Assembly: GCF_001937665.1 (NCBI RefSeq)
Contig: NZ_MSKL01000025.1
Span: 186,352-250,351, forward strand
Source: Actinomyces oris
GTDB lineage: Bacteria > Actinomycetota > Actinomycetes > Actinomycetales > Actinomycetaceae
Reading direction: 5' to 3'
Length of the DNA: 64,000 nt
How positions within the stretch are numbered: position 1 is the stretch's first letter; every line of letters begins with the position of its first letter. Shown here piece by piece: positions 9,621 through 18,601 of the stretch. The translations under genes and the position numbers were made by a program. Under the pieces are notes generated by a model. That model was given only the letters and a program-made list of their open reading frames with translations, ran no database searches and was not told where the DNA came from.

Positions 9621-10574
9621 TCACACCCCCAGCCTGAGGACGAACAGCCCCGGGAAGAGGGCGAAGACAACGGTGATGGGCAGGACGAGGAAGACCACGG
9701 GGACCATCTGGGCGATCTCACGTCTGCCGCCCTCCTCCATGAGGTCCTGGCGCGCCGCCTCACGCACATCGGTGGCCTGGGAACGCAGGACGTCCGCCAG
9801 TGGTGTACCGCGTTCAAGGGCCACGACGATCGCCTCGCACAGCCGGGTGACGTGGACAGAGCCGACTCGCCGCTCCATACGGTCCAGGGCGGTGGACAGG
9901 ACCGTGCCGGACCGGATGTCGGTCAGAGTGGTGCCCAGCTCGTCGATGAGGTCTCCGTGGCCAAGAGCGACGATGCGCTCGATGGCCGGTACCGGGCCCT
10001 GGCCGGCCCCCACCGCCAGGGCGAGGAGCTCGACGACGTCGGGCAGCTGCGCCTCGATCCGTGACAGCCGCTTCGCCACTGCCCGGCTGAGCCACCAGTC
10101 ACGCGCAGCGGCCCCGGCCACCGTCGCCATGAGGCACAGGAGAACGAGCCCGGGCACGTTGACGGCCCGGACCAGGGCCACCAGGCCTCCGGAGGCCAGG
10201 ACGAGCAGGAGCGCCGTCGTCGACCACAGGACCTGCTGAAGCCGGAACTGGTCGACCCCCAGTGGTGAGCCCGACCGCGTCAGGCGCCGCCGGACCGAGT
10301 CGGCCGACGACCCCAGGGAGTCCATCAGCCTGCCGAGACTGAGAGCACCTGCCGTGGAGGTCATGAGCAGACCAACGACGGTGCTGCCGTCCGAGGCCGG
10401 CCCCGCCGGAGCGGTCAGGAGGCCGGAGGTCGTGGGCCGGCGGTGGACGTAGGGCTCCAGGCGGGCCATGAGTGTGGGCCGGCGCCGGCGGAGGGCTGAG
10501 ATGACACTCAGGACGCCCACGGCCCCCACCAGCCCGGCGAGTCCTCCGGTGAGCATTGCGTTCATGGGGCTCAT
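9621..10574 (-). CDS. tadC: TadC, type II/Tad secretion inner-membrane platform protein
   Basis: This 317-aa polytopic membrane protein has the T2SSF/GspF domain: N-terminal helices, a cytoplasmic helical part (VVELLALAVGAGQGPVPAIE, then DVLRSQATDVREAARQ) and two C-terminal helices (VPVVFLVLPITVVFALFPG). It forms the assembly platform with TadB, driven by the TadA ATPase. The true start is the ATG at 10574, which overlaps the tadB stop by 4 bp. Confidence 0.88.
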   Translation of the reverse strand: MSPMNAMLTGGLAGLVGAVGVLSVISALRRRRPTLMARLEPYVHRRPTTSGLLTAPAGPASDGSTVVGLLMTSTAGALSLGRLMDSLGSSADSVRRRLTRSGSPLGVDQFRLQQVLWSTTALLLVLASGGLVALVRAVNVPGLVLLCLMATVAGAAARDWWLSRAVAKRLSRIEAQLPDVVELLALAVGAGQGPVPAIERIVALGHGDLIDELGTTLTDIRSGTVLSTALDRMERRVGSVHVTRLCEAIVVALERGTPLADVLRSQATDVREAARQDLMEEGGRREIAQMVPVVFLVLPITVVFALFPGLFVLRLGV

Positions 10575-11422
10575 CGCAGTGTCCTCTCCTCCTCGGGGAG
10601 CCGTCCCAGGCGCAGCATGAGCCGGTAGGCGATGACCGATACGACGGCGCCGACCAGGAGAATGATGGCTCCGGCGGTAGTGGCATAGGCCGCCGCCGCT
10701 TGGGGCCGGGTGGACAGCAGCGCCAGGACCAGCCACGGGGCGGCGACCGCGACCTTGGCACCGTTGACGGTCCAGGACTGGCGCGCCTCGAGCTCCCCTC
10801 GGGTGCGCATGTCCTCACGCAGCATCTGCGACAGGGAGCGCAGCAGCGTCCCCAGGTCGGTGCCACCGACCTCATGAGCCAGGCGCAGAGCCTCAACGAT
10901 CCGGTCGGCGACAGGGTCGGCGAAACGGGCCTTGAGCCGGTCCAGGGAGCTGTCGAAGCGGGCGGAGGCGGCGTAGTCGGCGGCGAAGGCCCGGAACTGG
11001 GGGCGGACGGCCTCCGGTCCGCGCTCGCCGAGGTTGGTCAGCGCCTCCGGCAGGCTCATGCCCGCGCGAACGCCGGAGACGAGGGTGTCGACAGCCTCGG
11101 GCCACACCTCGCGCAGTCGGGTACGGCGGTTACGCGCTCGCGAGGAGATGATGAGGAAGGGGATGGACGTGAAGATGGCGGCGAAGGCGAGGGCCACCGG
11201 CCAGGCCCGAGACATTCCCAGAAAGACCAGGCCGATGAGCAGCCCAAGACCGATCGAGCCCAGGACGAACATCGTGGGGCTGGTGCGGCCGGCGCCGGCC
11301 TGGACCAGGATGTCGGCCAGGAGACGGGAGCGCCTCGACCGCCACTGGGGCGGGTCGGAGGTGCAGGCCATCCAGATGAGGAGCATCCCGACTCCGGCCA
11401 GGAGCCCGGCGACGGCGCCCAT
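10571..11422 (-). CDS. tadB: TadB, Tad pilus inner-membrane platform protein
   Basis: This 283-aa membrane protein has a T2SSF domain. An N-terminal helix (AVAGLLAGVGMLLIWMACT) is followed by helices near residues 50-95, a cytoplasmic segment with VDTLVSGVRAGMSLPEALTN and HEVGGTDLGTLLRSLSQMLR, and two C-terminal helices. It pairs with TadC as the pilus platform. Its ATG shares one base with the tadA stop codon, and its stop overlaps tadC. Confidence 0.88.
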   Translation of the reverse strand: MGAVAGLLAGVGMLLIWMACTSDPPQWRSRRSRLLADILVQAGAGRTSPTMFVLGSIGLGLLIGLVFLGMSRAWPVALAFAAIFTSIPFLIISSRARNRRTRLREVWPEAVDTLVSGVRAGMSLPEALTNLGERGPEAVRPQFRAFAADYAASARFDSSLDRLKARFADPVADRIVEALRLAHEVGGTDLGTLLRSLSQMLREDMRTRGELEARQSWTVNGAKVAVAAPWLVLALLSTRPQAAAAYATTAGAIILLVGAVVSVIAYRLMLRLGRLPEEERTLR

Positions 11423-12672
11423 CAGTAGGCCTCCTGGGCATTGGCGGGGCGGGCGTTGAGCAAGGCGGTCAGGTCATGACCGGCCCGGTTGAAGCGCTCG
11501 GCGGCGTCGGGCGCTCCGGCTCCCCGTACGAGGTTGCCGGCGGGGTCGCGGTGGAAGACGTTGGAGAGCTCGATGATGCCGTTCTCGACCCGACCGGACA
11601 GGGCCGCGACCTCTCGGACGGTGCGGCGCCCGCTGCGATCCAGGTCGAGGTGGACGACCAGGTCGATGGCGCTGGCGACGGTGGGGACCACGAAGTCGCT
11701 CGAGACGTTCTCCCCCGCTAGCAGCGGGAGCGTACAGATCTTGATGACGGCCTCCCGAGCAGAGTTGGCGTGGATGGTGCACATCGAAGGAAGACCGGAG
11801 TTCATGGCGATGAGCAGATCAAGAGCCTCGGCCTCACGGACCTCTCCGATGAGGAGTCGGTCGGGACGCATGCGCAGGGCCTCCTTGACCAGGCGCCGCA
11901 GACTGATCTCTCCGACACCCTCGAGGTTGGGCGGCCGGGTCTGCATCGCCACGCAGTCCCGGTTGCGCAGAGCGAGCTCGAAGACCTCCTCGCAGGAGAT
12001 GACCCGCTGCGCGCCCGGGATCGCTCCGGCCAGCGCCCTCACCATCGTGGTCTTGCCGGCCTGGGTGGCACCCGAGACCAGGATGTTGAGGCCGGCCTGT
12101 ACGGAGGCGTCCAGGAAGGCGGCGACCTGGCTGGTCAGAGACCCCATGCGTACGAGGTCGCTGGTGCGTGAGGCACGGGAGGTGTGCTTGCGAATGTTGA
12201 CCGCCCAGTGCTGGGAGGTGATGGGCGGGATGACGACGTGCAGCCGCTGTCCCCCGGCGAGCTGGGCGTCGACGAAGGGGCTGGACAGGTCCAGGCGGCG
12301 CCCGGAGGCCCGCAGCATCCGCTCGACCAGAACAGTGAGGTCCTCGCTCTCCAGGATCGTGGTGGTCAGCTCGGGGCGTCCGGAGCGGGCGACGAACACG
12401 CGGCCGGGGGCATTGACCCAGATCTCCTCAATGGACTCGTCATCGAGGTAGCTCTGGAGCGGTCCCAGCCCCGCCATGGAGTCCAGCACGTGGGAGCGCG
12501 CCCCCGGAGGATCGATGAGCGGCGGGACGAGTCCGGCGTCGGAACGGCGCAGATAGTCCTCCTCGGCCTCGGTGATGAGCTGCTCGAGGTCGGAGGCGTC
12601 CTTGAGGGGGTCGATGCCGCGAGCGCGCACCAGCTCGCGAATCTCCGTCAGGAGAAGATCGGCAGCGTCCAT
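11422..12672 (-). CDS. tadA: TadA/CpaF secretion ATPase
   Basis: This 416-aa cytoplasmic hexameric ATPase powers Flp pilus assembly. Visible are Walker A SGATQAGKTTMVRAL, ISCEEVFEL, the Asp/His-box region RLLIGEVREAEALDLLIAMN and MCTIHANSARE, all typical of CpaF/TadA. The start is the ATG at 12672 with GAGAGG 4 nt upstream; the longer frame adds non-homologous residues. It is the first gene of the operon. A TadZ/Ssd gene, often found before tadA in actinobacteria, is absent, and so is a prepilin peptidase gene. Confidence 0.92.
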   Translation of the reverse strand: MDAADLLLTEIRELVRARGIDPLKDASDLEQLITEAEEDYLRRSDAGLVPPLIDPPGARSHVLDSMAGLGPLQSYLDDESIEEIWVNAPGRVFVARSGRPELTTTILESEDLTVLVERMLRASGRRLDLSSPFVDAQLAGGQRLHVVIPPITSQHWAVNIRKHTSRASRTSDLVRMGSLTSQVAAFLDASVQAGLNILVSGATQAGKTTMVRALAGAIPGAQRVISCEEVFELALRNRDCVAMQTRPPNLEGVGEISLRRLVKEALRMRPDRLLIGEVREAEALDLLIAMNSGLPSMCTIHANSAREAVIKICTLPLLAGENVSSDFVVPTVASAIDLVVHLDLDRSGRRTVREVAALSGRVENGIIELSNVFHRDPAGNLVRGAGAPDAAERFNRAGHDLTALLNARPANAQEAY

Positions 12673-12946
12673 GATGCCTCTCAGCGTGGATGTTGGGTGA
12701 AGGGATGAGTCAGGATGAGCGAGGACCGACCAGGGGTTCTGCGTTGAACCGTGACACACCGGCCGGTCGGTGACCAGTGTCACGGATAAACTTTAGGGCA
12801 CCTGGTCGCTCCATGGCCACCACCTCCGCAGAACCTGTGGATAACTTCGACCTCATGGCGTATTCCTCAAGCCGCCTCCCACGGCCGCGGACGTTTGCCG
12901 CCAGCGGACGGGCGCGGCTGTCCTGCGAGATATAGGACCTGTCGCC

Positions 12947-12952
12947 TACGGT
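12947..12952 (+). promoter_or_regulatory. Putative -10 element, leaderless start of the APH-fold gene
   Basis: TACGGT lies 6 nt before the ATG at 12959. The 275-bp gap between the divergent tadA and this gene holds both promoters; no other structure stands out. Confidence 0.45.
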
Positions 12953-12958
12953 TGGACC

Positions 12959-14269
12959 ATGTCACAGCCTCCGCAGTCCCCGGACGCCCCCGGCACCACT
13001 GATGTCGACGGCGGTATCGACAGCCTCACCGACGAGGCGACCTCCGACGTCGAGCGTGCTGCGGCTCAAGCTGCCGACGACCGCAGTGAGCACAGCGGTC
13101 CCCCCGATGACCAGGACGCCGGCTATGACGACGACTATCGCGCCCCCGTCGTCGTCGCTCCGCTGCCCGGGGCGTCATCCGGCCCTGCGCGGGGCGGCCA
13201 GCGGGCCTCGGCGCCCCAGGTCGCCGAGGCTCCCCGCCCCCATCACTCCGCGCTGTCCCTGGCCGCGATGGCGAGCGTCGCCGTCGGCGGCCTCAACCCG
13301 ACTCGGCTGGCGCTTCCGCAGTCCGAGACCCCCGAGCGGCACATCATCGGCGTCATCGACACCCAGGGCCGGCACTGGGAGGTCCATGAGGCCCGTACCG
13401 ATGCCGTAGGCGCCTCCTTGGAGGCCGAGGCCGAGGTGCTGCGCCGCATCGGCCGGGTCGTCGACGACGGACGGCTCTCCTTCGATGTTCCTCGCGTCGC
13501 CGGGTCCCTGCGGCAGAAGGACGCCCATATCCAGGTCCGCTCCCATGTGGAGGGCAAGCCGATCCCGGTGGAGACGCTTCGACCGGGGCCGGGGATGTCG
13601 GCGGGCCTGGGCAAGGCGCTCGGTGAGATCCACGAGCTGGCCATGACGGTGATCTCCGAGGCGGGCATGCCGGTCTACGACGCCGAGGAGGTGCGTCGGC
13701 GCTGGCTGAGCCTGCTGGACGACACCGCCGCAACGGGCAGGACCCCGCCAGCGCTGCTGGGGCGCTGGGAGCAGGCGCTGGAGGACACCGCCCTGTGGCG
13801 CTTCCGCCCCACCGTGGTCCACGGCGACCTCGCCGAGGAGAACGTCCTGGTGGCCGGCGGCACGGTGGTCGCCGTGCGGGGCTGGTCCCAGGCGCATGTG
13901 GGAGACCCGGCCGAGGACCTGGCCTGGGTGTACTCCTCGGCACCGGTGGACTGCCTGGACTCCATTGAGGATGCCTACGACATCGCCCGCTCCGAGGGCG
14001 TCGACCGGCACCTGCGTGAGCGGGCCGAGCTGGTCAGCGAGCTCAGCCTGGCGCGCTGGCTGCTGCACGGAGTGAGAACCGGGGACAAGCCGGTCATCAA
14101 CGACGCGGTCGCGATGCTGGAGGACCTGGCCGCCCAGGTGGGCGACGCCCCGCTGGTGGAGCCGGCCACACCCCGACTGGCGCCGGTACCCGGGGTCCGC
14201 GAACCCGCTGAGCCCGACGCCGTCACCAACCCGGTGGCCATGGTGCGCGTCGACGACGAGGACGACTGA
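12959..14269 (+). CDS. APH-fold phosphotransferase-like protein (probable pseudokinase)
   Basis: This 436-aa protein begins with about 100 residues of acidic and Ala/Pro-rich low complexity, followed by an aminoglycoside/macrolide phosphotransferase fold. Brenner's motif is present (VVHGDLAEENVLV), and so is the GDPAEDLAWV element. The metal-binding Asp normally found in the IDW motif between them is replaced: the segment reads VVAVRGWSQAHVGDP. This suggests a protein with the kinase fold but weak or no transfer activity. The start is leaderless. It lies upstream of, and convergent with, the membrane protein and adnB genes. I recall similar proteins near adnAB/uvrD genes in other actinobacteria. 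No substrate can be named. Confidence 0.72.
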   Translation: MSQPPQSPDAPGTTDVDGGIDSLTDEATSDVERAAAQAADDRSEHSGPPDDQDAGYDDDYRAPVVVAPLPGASSGPARGGQRASAPQVAEAPRPHHSALSLAAMASVAVGGLNPTRLALPQSETPERHIIGVIDTQGRHWEVHEARTDAVGASLEAEAEVLRRIGRVVDDGRLSFDVPRVAGSLRQKDAHIQVRSHVEGKPIPVETLRPGPGMSAGLGKALGEIHELAMTVISEAGMPVYDAEEVRRRWLSLLDDTAATGRTPPALLGRWEQALEDTALWRFRPTVVHGDLAEENVLVAGGTVVAVRGWSQAHVGDPAEDLAWVYSSAPVDCLDSIEDAYDIARSEGVDRHLRERAELVSELSLARWLLHGVRTGDKPVINDAVAMLEDLAAQVGDAPLVEPATPRLAPVPGVREPAEPDAVTNPVAMVRVDDEDD

Positions 14270-14294
14270 CGCCGCGTCGGCGCCTCGCCCGGGA

Positions 14295-15026
14295 TCAGGT
14301 CAGCGGGTTGTGGCTCATGAGTGCCAGGAAGGCGATGGCCCACACCAGGTTGACGATGTTGAACAGGGCCCCGTCCAGCAGTGGCTTGCCGGGATAGGGC
14401 AGGCGGGTGAGGGCGTACCACGGGAGGGCCTGCACCGGTGGGGTCAGGAGCAGCGACCATCGAGGGAAGGCGGTGGCTCCTGAGCCCAGAGCAATGCAGA
14501 CGAGGAGCCAGCCCAGCGCCGTCAGCCCGATGGCGGGGCCCCAGGCTTGCATGAGGAAGCGGTAGAGCCTGCGCGCGTGCTCCAGGGCGGCGGGGTCGGG
14601 CCCTTCGCTGTCCTCCTTCCCGCTGCTCACCGCCCTGGCGGCTACGTACGCCTGATGGGCGGTGTGGGCGCGCTCCGAGGCCAGAGCGAGCGGGTAGAAG
14701 GAGGCGTGGGCCAGGGGCGAGAGGCTGAACCCGACGCCGAGCAGCACCGCGCCCGCCACCCCCACCGGCGATCCGCGCAACAGCGCCCAGTGCGCATAGA
14801 GACCGGCGAGCATGAGCGGGATGGAGTAGTTGGCGACCAGCGCGCCCCATCGCAGGCGAGGCTCGTTGACGCGCGTGTAGAAGGCGTAGGCGTCGTCTCC
14901 CATGAGGTCGATGAACTCGCCGTGCTCGTGCCGGTCAGGCCGACGGAATCCGACGATGAGCGCGTCGCCGAGGATCCAGCACAGGGCGCTGATGAGGAAG
15001 GCGACAATCGACCAGGTCACCAGCAT
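14295..15026 (-). CDS. Polytopic membrane protein, family not firmly recognised (possibly DUF6796-like)
   Basis: This 243-aa protein has about six to seven predicted transmembrane helices, starting with TWSIVAFLISALCWILGDAL. A hydrophilic loop rich in Glu/Ser/Gly lies near residues 130-150. The start is the ATG at 15026 with AAGGAG 7 nt upstream. It lies just after the convergent APH-fold gene and downstream of adnB on the same strand. The SALCWILGD motif near the N-terminus and the position of the helices recall DUF6796 proteins, but I am not sure. No enzymatic motif is visible. Confidence 0.6.
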   Translation of the reverse strand: MLVTWSIVAFLISALCWILGDALIVGFRRPDRHEHGEFIDLMGDDAYAFYTRVNEPRLRWGALVANYSIPLMLAGLYAHWALLRGSPVGVAGAVLLGVGFSLSPLAHASFYPLALASERAHTAHQAYVAARAVSSGKEDSEGPDPAALEHARRLYRFLMQAWGPAIGLTALGWLLVCIALGSGATAFPRWSLLLTPPVQALPWYALTRLPYPGKPLLDGALFNIVNLVWAIAFLALMSHNPLT

Positions 15027-15130
15027 GTGGGTTCTCCTTGCGGCGTCGGGTGCGAAGAGTCGGTGCGCCGGGCCAGGACCGGCCGTGCCTCTGGTCGAAC
15101 GGCCGAGCCCGGGCGGCCCTGAGGCTGACG

Positions 15131-18100
15131 TTAGCCTTGCTGCTCGGGTGCGGGAAGAGGTGTCATCTCGTCGGGTGGGGAGCCCGGTGTCAGAGCTGAC
15201 TCGATCTGGTCGAGGTCGAGCAGGCCCGCGGCGGTGAGCTCATCGACGCGCCCTCCGGGATAGTCGACGTACACGTAGGCGGCGCGTACCGAGCCGGTGG
15301 GCACGCCCTGGGAGGCCGCCCAGGCATGGACGTAGACGCTGAGCTGGTCCACCGGCACCTGGCGTCGCCCGGTCTTCCAGTCGACGATGAGCCACCCGGC
15401 CCCGTCCGAACTGTGGAAGACGGCGTCCATGCGGCAGCGCAGGGTGGTGGCACCGATGGTGATCTCCCGGTCCGTCTCGGTCTCGGCCAAGACGTAACCC
15501 TCCAGGAGCGGCAGGTTCTCGGCGGTGTCCAGCCAGCGCTCGATGCGGTCCCGGTCCTGGGGCCCGAGGCTGTCGGGGACGCCCGCCTGTACCAGACCGA
15601 ACAGGGTGCCGCGTGCGCTCAGGCGTTGGGCGACGGCGTCGTGGAAGACGGTTCCGAGCCGTCCGGCGGCGCGGGGCTCAGGTGGAAGCGGACGTCGCAG
15701 GTCGAGCGCGAACTTCCGGCGGTCGGCGCGCAGGTCGTCCAGGCGGGTGGCGGCCAGGTGCTCGGGCAGACGGACAGCAGGTCCGCTGCTCAGGGCCCGG
15801 GAGCGCTCGGCCAGGAGGAGTCCCGCCTCGAGTCTCCACCGCTGCATCGTCTCGTCCTCGGAATCCGCCTGCACAGGTGCCTCCTCGGCAGGGCTGGTTC
15901 CGCTCATGGCCGCGGCGACCTGGACGGCGGCCGCGTACCGGGCCCGGCGCGCAGCGGCGACCCGGTCTGCGATCGGTGCGTCCTCTCCCCCGGTTTCCGG
16001 GGCCCGGCTGCCCGGCGCCTCCGCTTCGGTGGCGTCGAGGGGCCAGGTGCCCACCTGGGTCAGTGCGGTCAGTGGGTTGGGGCGGGACTCATCGAAGTCG
16101 ACCCAGCCGTCCGCGTAGGGAAGGAGGAGGTCGCGTCGCTGGAGCTCGGTGAGGAAGCGTGAGGGCCGGCGGGGCTTGGAGGCGGTCTTGGACAGGTGGG
16201 AGCCGGTCAGGAGGAGCTCGTGGCGGGCCCGGGTGAAGGCGACATAGGCAAGGCGGCGCTCCTCGCGCAGGCTCTGGCGCCCGAGGGCCTCCTTGTAGGC
16301 GGTCATCGTCTCGGTCAGGAGGGGCTTGTCCGTGACAGCCGGGTCGAGGCCCCCGACGGTGAAAGGGGGCAGGTCACCGGCGTCGGCCCGCAGTGGGAAG
16401 GGGAAGGTTGAGGTGCTGCCCATCCAGCCGGTCTCCGCGACACGAAGATCGTCCTTGACGGCGCTGGTGTAGGAGGGGAAGACCTGCTCGTCCATGCCGG
16501 GGACGGCGATGACATCCCACTCCAGGCCCTTGGCGGCGTGGACGGTGAGGAGCTGGACCGCCCCGGGCGAGGGCTCGACCTCGGGGGCGCTCATGGCGTC
16601 CTCGTGCTCCTCGGCGGCGTCGAGCCAGTCCAGGAAGCCGGTGAGTGTGGGGGCGTCGGTGTCCGTGGCGAAGGCGCGGGCCGTCTCGTGGAAGGAGTCG
16701 AGGGCTCGGTGGCCCATCGGGTGGCCGACCCGGGCGGCGATCTCGATGTCGAGGTCGAGTGCCTGCTCGGCCAGGGCCACGAGGTCTGGCAGAGGCAGGG
16801 AGACGGCCTCCCGGATGCGTCGGATCGCCCGGGCGGTGCGCAACGCGACGGCCCGCCCGGCCTCGGTCAGGTCCCGGGTCGCCGCAGCCTCTTCCTGCGC
16901 ACCTTCCTCATCCCATCGCAGCAGGGTGTCCAGGGCCTCGCTGAGCAGCGGGGAGTCGGCCTCGACCTGGTCGCCGTGAGCCCCCGGTCCCTCCTGGCCG
17001 CCTTCGGGCGCGGGACGGGTGAGCTCGCGGGCCAGCGTTGCCAGGGCGCGCAGGTCGCTGGCGCCGATACCGAAACCGGTCAGCAGCCTGACCGCCCGGT
17101 CCCCGCGCTCCGGGTCCGAGGCCACGGTCAGCAGGGCGCGGACGTCGGCGACCTCGGGGACGTAGAGCATCCCCCCCAGGCCGACGATCGTGTAGGGCAG
17201 GCCTGCCTCCTCCAGCTCGGCGGCGATGGGATCCATCTGCGCCCGGGTGCGGCACAGGACGGCCATCTCGGCACTGGGAGACCAGCGCTCGGAGAGGAAG
17301 GCGACGACCGTGCGGGCCTCCTCGGCGGGGTCCTGGAGGAATGCCCCGTGCACCGCCCCGGGCTCCAGGCCGAAGGCTGCGGGGCGGGCCCGCAAGGGGG
17401 CCACGGTGATGTGCTCGCCCACCGGGTCCCCGTCCTCGACGACGCCGGAGCGCAGGGGCCCGGAGACGACGTTGGCGACGTCCAGGATGGTGGAGTCGTT
17501 GCGCCAGGAGGTCGACAGCTCCAGGACGGGGGTGGCGTCGGCCGGTGACGCCCCAGAGTCGAGGCGCGCGGTGCCGGTGGGGTTGAAGCGCTGGTGGAAG
17601 GTGTCCAGCGCTCCGGCACTCGCTCCTCGCCACCCGTAGATGGCCTGGTGGGGGTCGCCGACGGCAGTCACCCCGGAGTCGGCGAAGAGGGCGGACAGGA
17701 GCCGGACCTGGGCCACCGAGGTGTCCTGGAACTCGTCGAGCAGGACCGCGGGGTACTGGGCCCGCACCTGGGCGGCGGCTTCGGGGACGGACTCGGCGAT
17801 GGTGCAGGCCAGGGCGATATGGTCACCGAAGTCGAGCAGGCCGTGGCGACGTTTGTGCTCATGCAGCTCGGCGACGACGTCGAGCAGGGCCTCCCACTCG
17901 GCCATGACGGCGGGAGCCTTGCCGATCAGGGTCTTGCAGCCCTTGATGGCGGCCAGGGCGGTGAACTGCTCGGTCAGGTCGGCCAGGTCCTTGGCGGCGT
18001 CCTCAATGGTCAGCAGGTTCTGGCTCAGGGCGTCGCCCAGGACCAGGGTGGCGCTCGCGTTGTGGCTGAGGCTCTCGTTGGGCAGCGGGAGTGTGCGCGC

Positions 18101-18601
18101 CTCGAGCAGGGAGGCGACGATCTGCCAGGAGCGGGCCTGGGTGATGAGGGTCGAGTCGGGGTCCACGCCGATGCGCAGACCGTGGTCGCGCACCAGGGTG
18201 CCGGCGAAGGAGTTGTAGGTGGCGATCATCGGCTCGCCGACGTCGGTGGCGTCAGCGGCGCCGCCCGCTCCGCTGTCATCATCCGGCGCGGTGGATGGGA
18301 GCAGGCCGGCCGCGCTGAGCCCGGCCAGGCGGGAGGCGACGCGCTGGTCGAGCTCGGCGGTGGCCTTGCGGGTGAAGGTCAGTCCGAGGATCTGGTCGGG
18401 GCGGACCTGCCCGGTGGCGACCAGGTGGACGACCCGCTGGGCCATGGTGGCGGTCTTGCCCGAGCCGGCTCCGGCGACCACCAGGAGGGGGCTGAGCCGG
18501 TGGGCGATGACGCGCGCCTGCTCCTGGGTGGGCGTGTGGATGCCGAGCGCTGCCGCCAAGGCCTGCGGGGTGAGCTCGCGCGAGCCAGTGGTGGGGGTCA
18601 T
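15131..18601 (-). CDS. adnB: AdnB-like ATP-dependent helicase-nuclease subunit
   Basis: This 1156-aa protein has a UvrD-type SF1A helicase and a C-terminal RecB-like nuclease. The Q motif TPTQEQARVIAH, Walker A AGAGSGKT (44-50), Walker B VLLDEFQDTS, GDPHQAIYGWRGA and LAYVAFTRARHELLL are all intact, so it should be the active motor. The nuclease core is visible as MDAVFHSS and LIVDWKTGRRQVP with a following QLSVYVHAW. AdnAB resects double-strand breaks in mycobacteria and replaces RecBCD/AddAB. The ATG overlaps the adnA stop by 4 bp, implying coupled synthesis of the heterodimer. Confidence 0.87.
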   Translation of the reverse strand: MTPTTGSRELTPQALAAALGIHTPTQEQARVIAHRLSPLLVVAGAGSGKTATMAQRVVHLVATGQVRPDQILGLTFTRKATAELDQRVASRLAGLSAAGLLPSTAPDDDSGAGGAADATDVGEPMIATYNSFAGTLVRDHGLRIGVDPDSTLITQARSWQIVASLLEARTLPLPNESLSHNASATLVLGDALSQNLLTIEDAAKDLADLTEQFTALAAIKGCKTLIGKAPAVMAEWEALLDVVAELHEHKRRHGLLDFGDHIALACTIAESVPEAAAQVRAQYPAVLLDEFQDTSVAQVRLLSALFADSGVTAVGDPHQAIYGWRGASAGALDTFHQRFNPTGTARLDSGASPADATPVLELSTSWRNDSTILDVANVVSGPLRSGVVEDGDPVGEHITVAPLRARPAAFGLEPGAVHGAFLQDPAEEARTVVAFLSERWSPSAEMAVLCRTRAQMDPIAAELEEAGLPYTIVGLGGMLYVPEVADVRALLTVASDPERGDRAVRLLTGFGIGASDLRALATLARELTRPAPEGGQEGPGAHGDQVEADSPLLSEALDTLLRWDEEGAQEEAAATRDLTEAGRAVALRTARAIRRIREAVSLPLPDLVALAEQALDLDIEIAARVGHPMGHRALDSFHETARAFATDTDAPTLTGFLDWLDAAEEHEDAMSAPEVEPSPGAVQLLTVHAAKGLEWDVIAVPGMDEQVFPSYTSAVKDDLRVAETGWMGSTSTFPFPLRADAGDLPPFTVGGLDPAVTDKPLLTETMTAYKEALGRQSLREERRLAYVAFTRARHELLLTGSHLSKTASKPRRPSRFLTELQRRDLLLPYADGWVDFDESRPNPLTALTQVGTWPLDATEAEAPGSRAPETGGEDAPIADRVAAARRARYAAAVQVAAAMSGTSPAEEAPVQADSEDETMQRWRLEAGLLLAERSRALSSGPAVRLPEHLAATRLDDLRADRRKFALDLRRPLPPEPRAAGRLGTVFHDAVAQRLSARGTLFGLVQAGVPDSLGPQDRDRIERWLDTAENLPLLEGYVLAETETDREITIGATTLRCRMDAVFHSSDGAGWLIVDWKTGRRQVPVDQLSVYVHAWAASQGVPTGSVRAAYVYVDYPGGRVDELTAAGLLDLDQIESALTPGSPPDEMTPLPAPEQQG

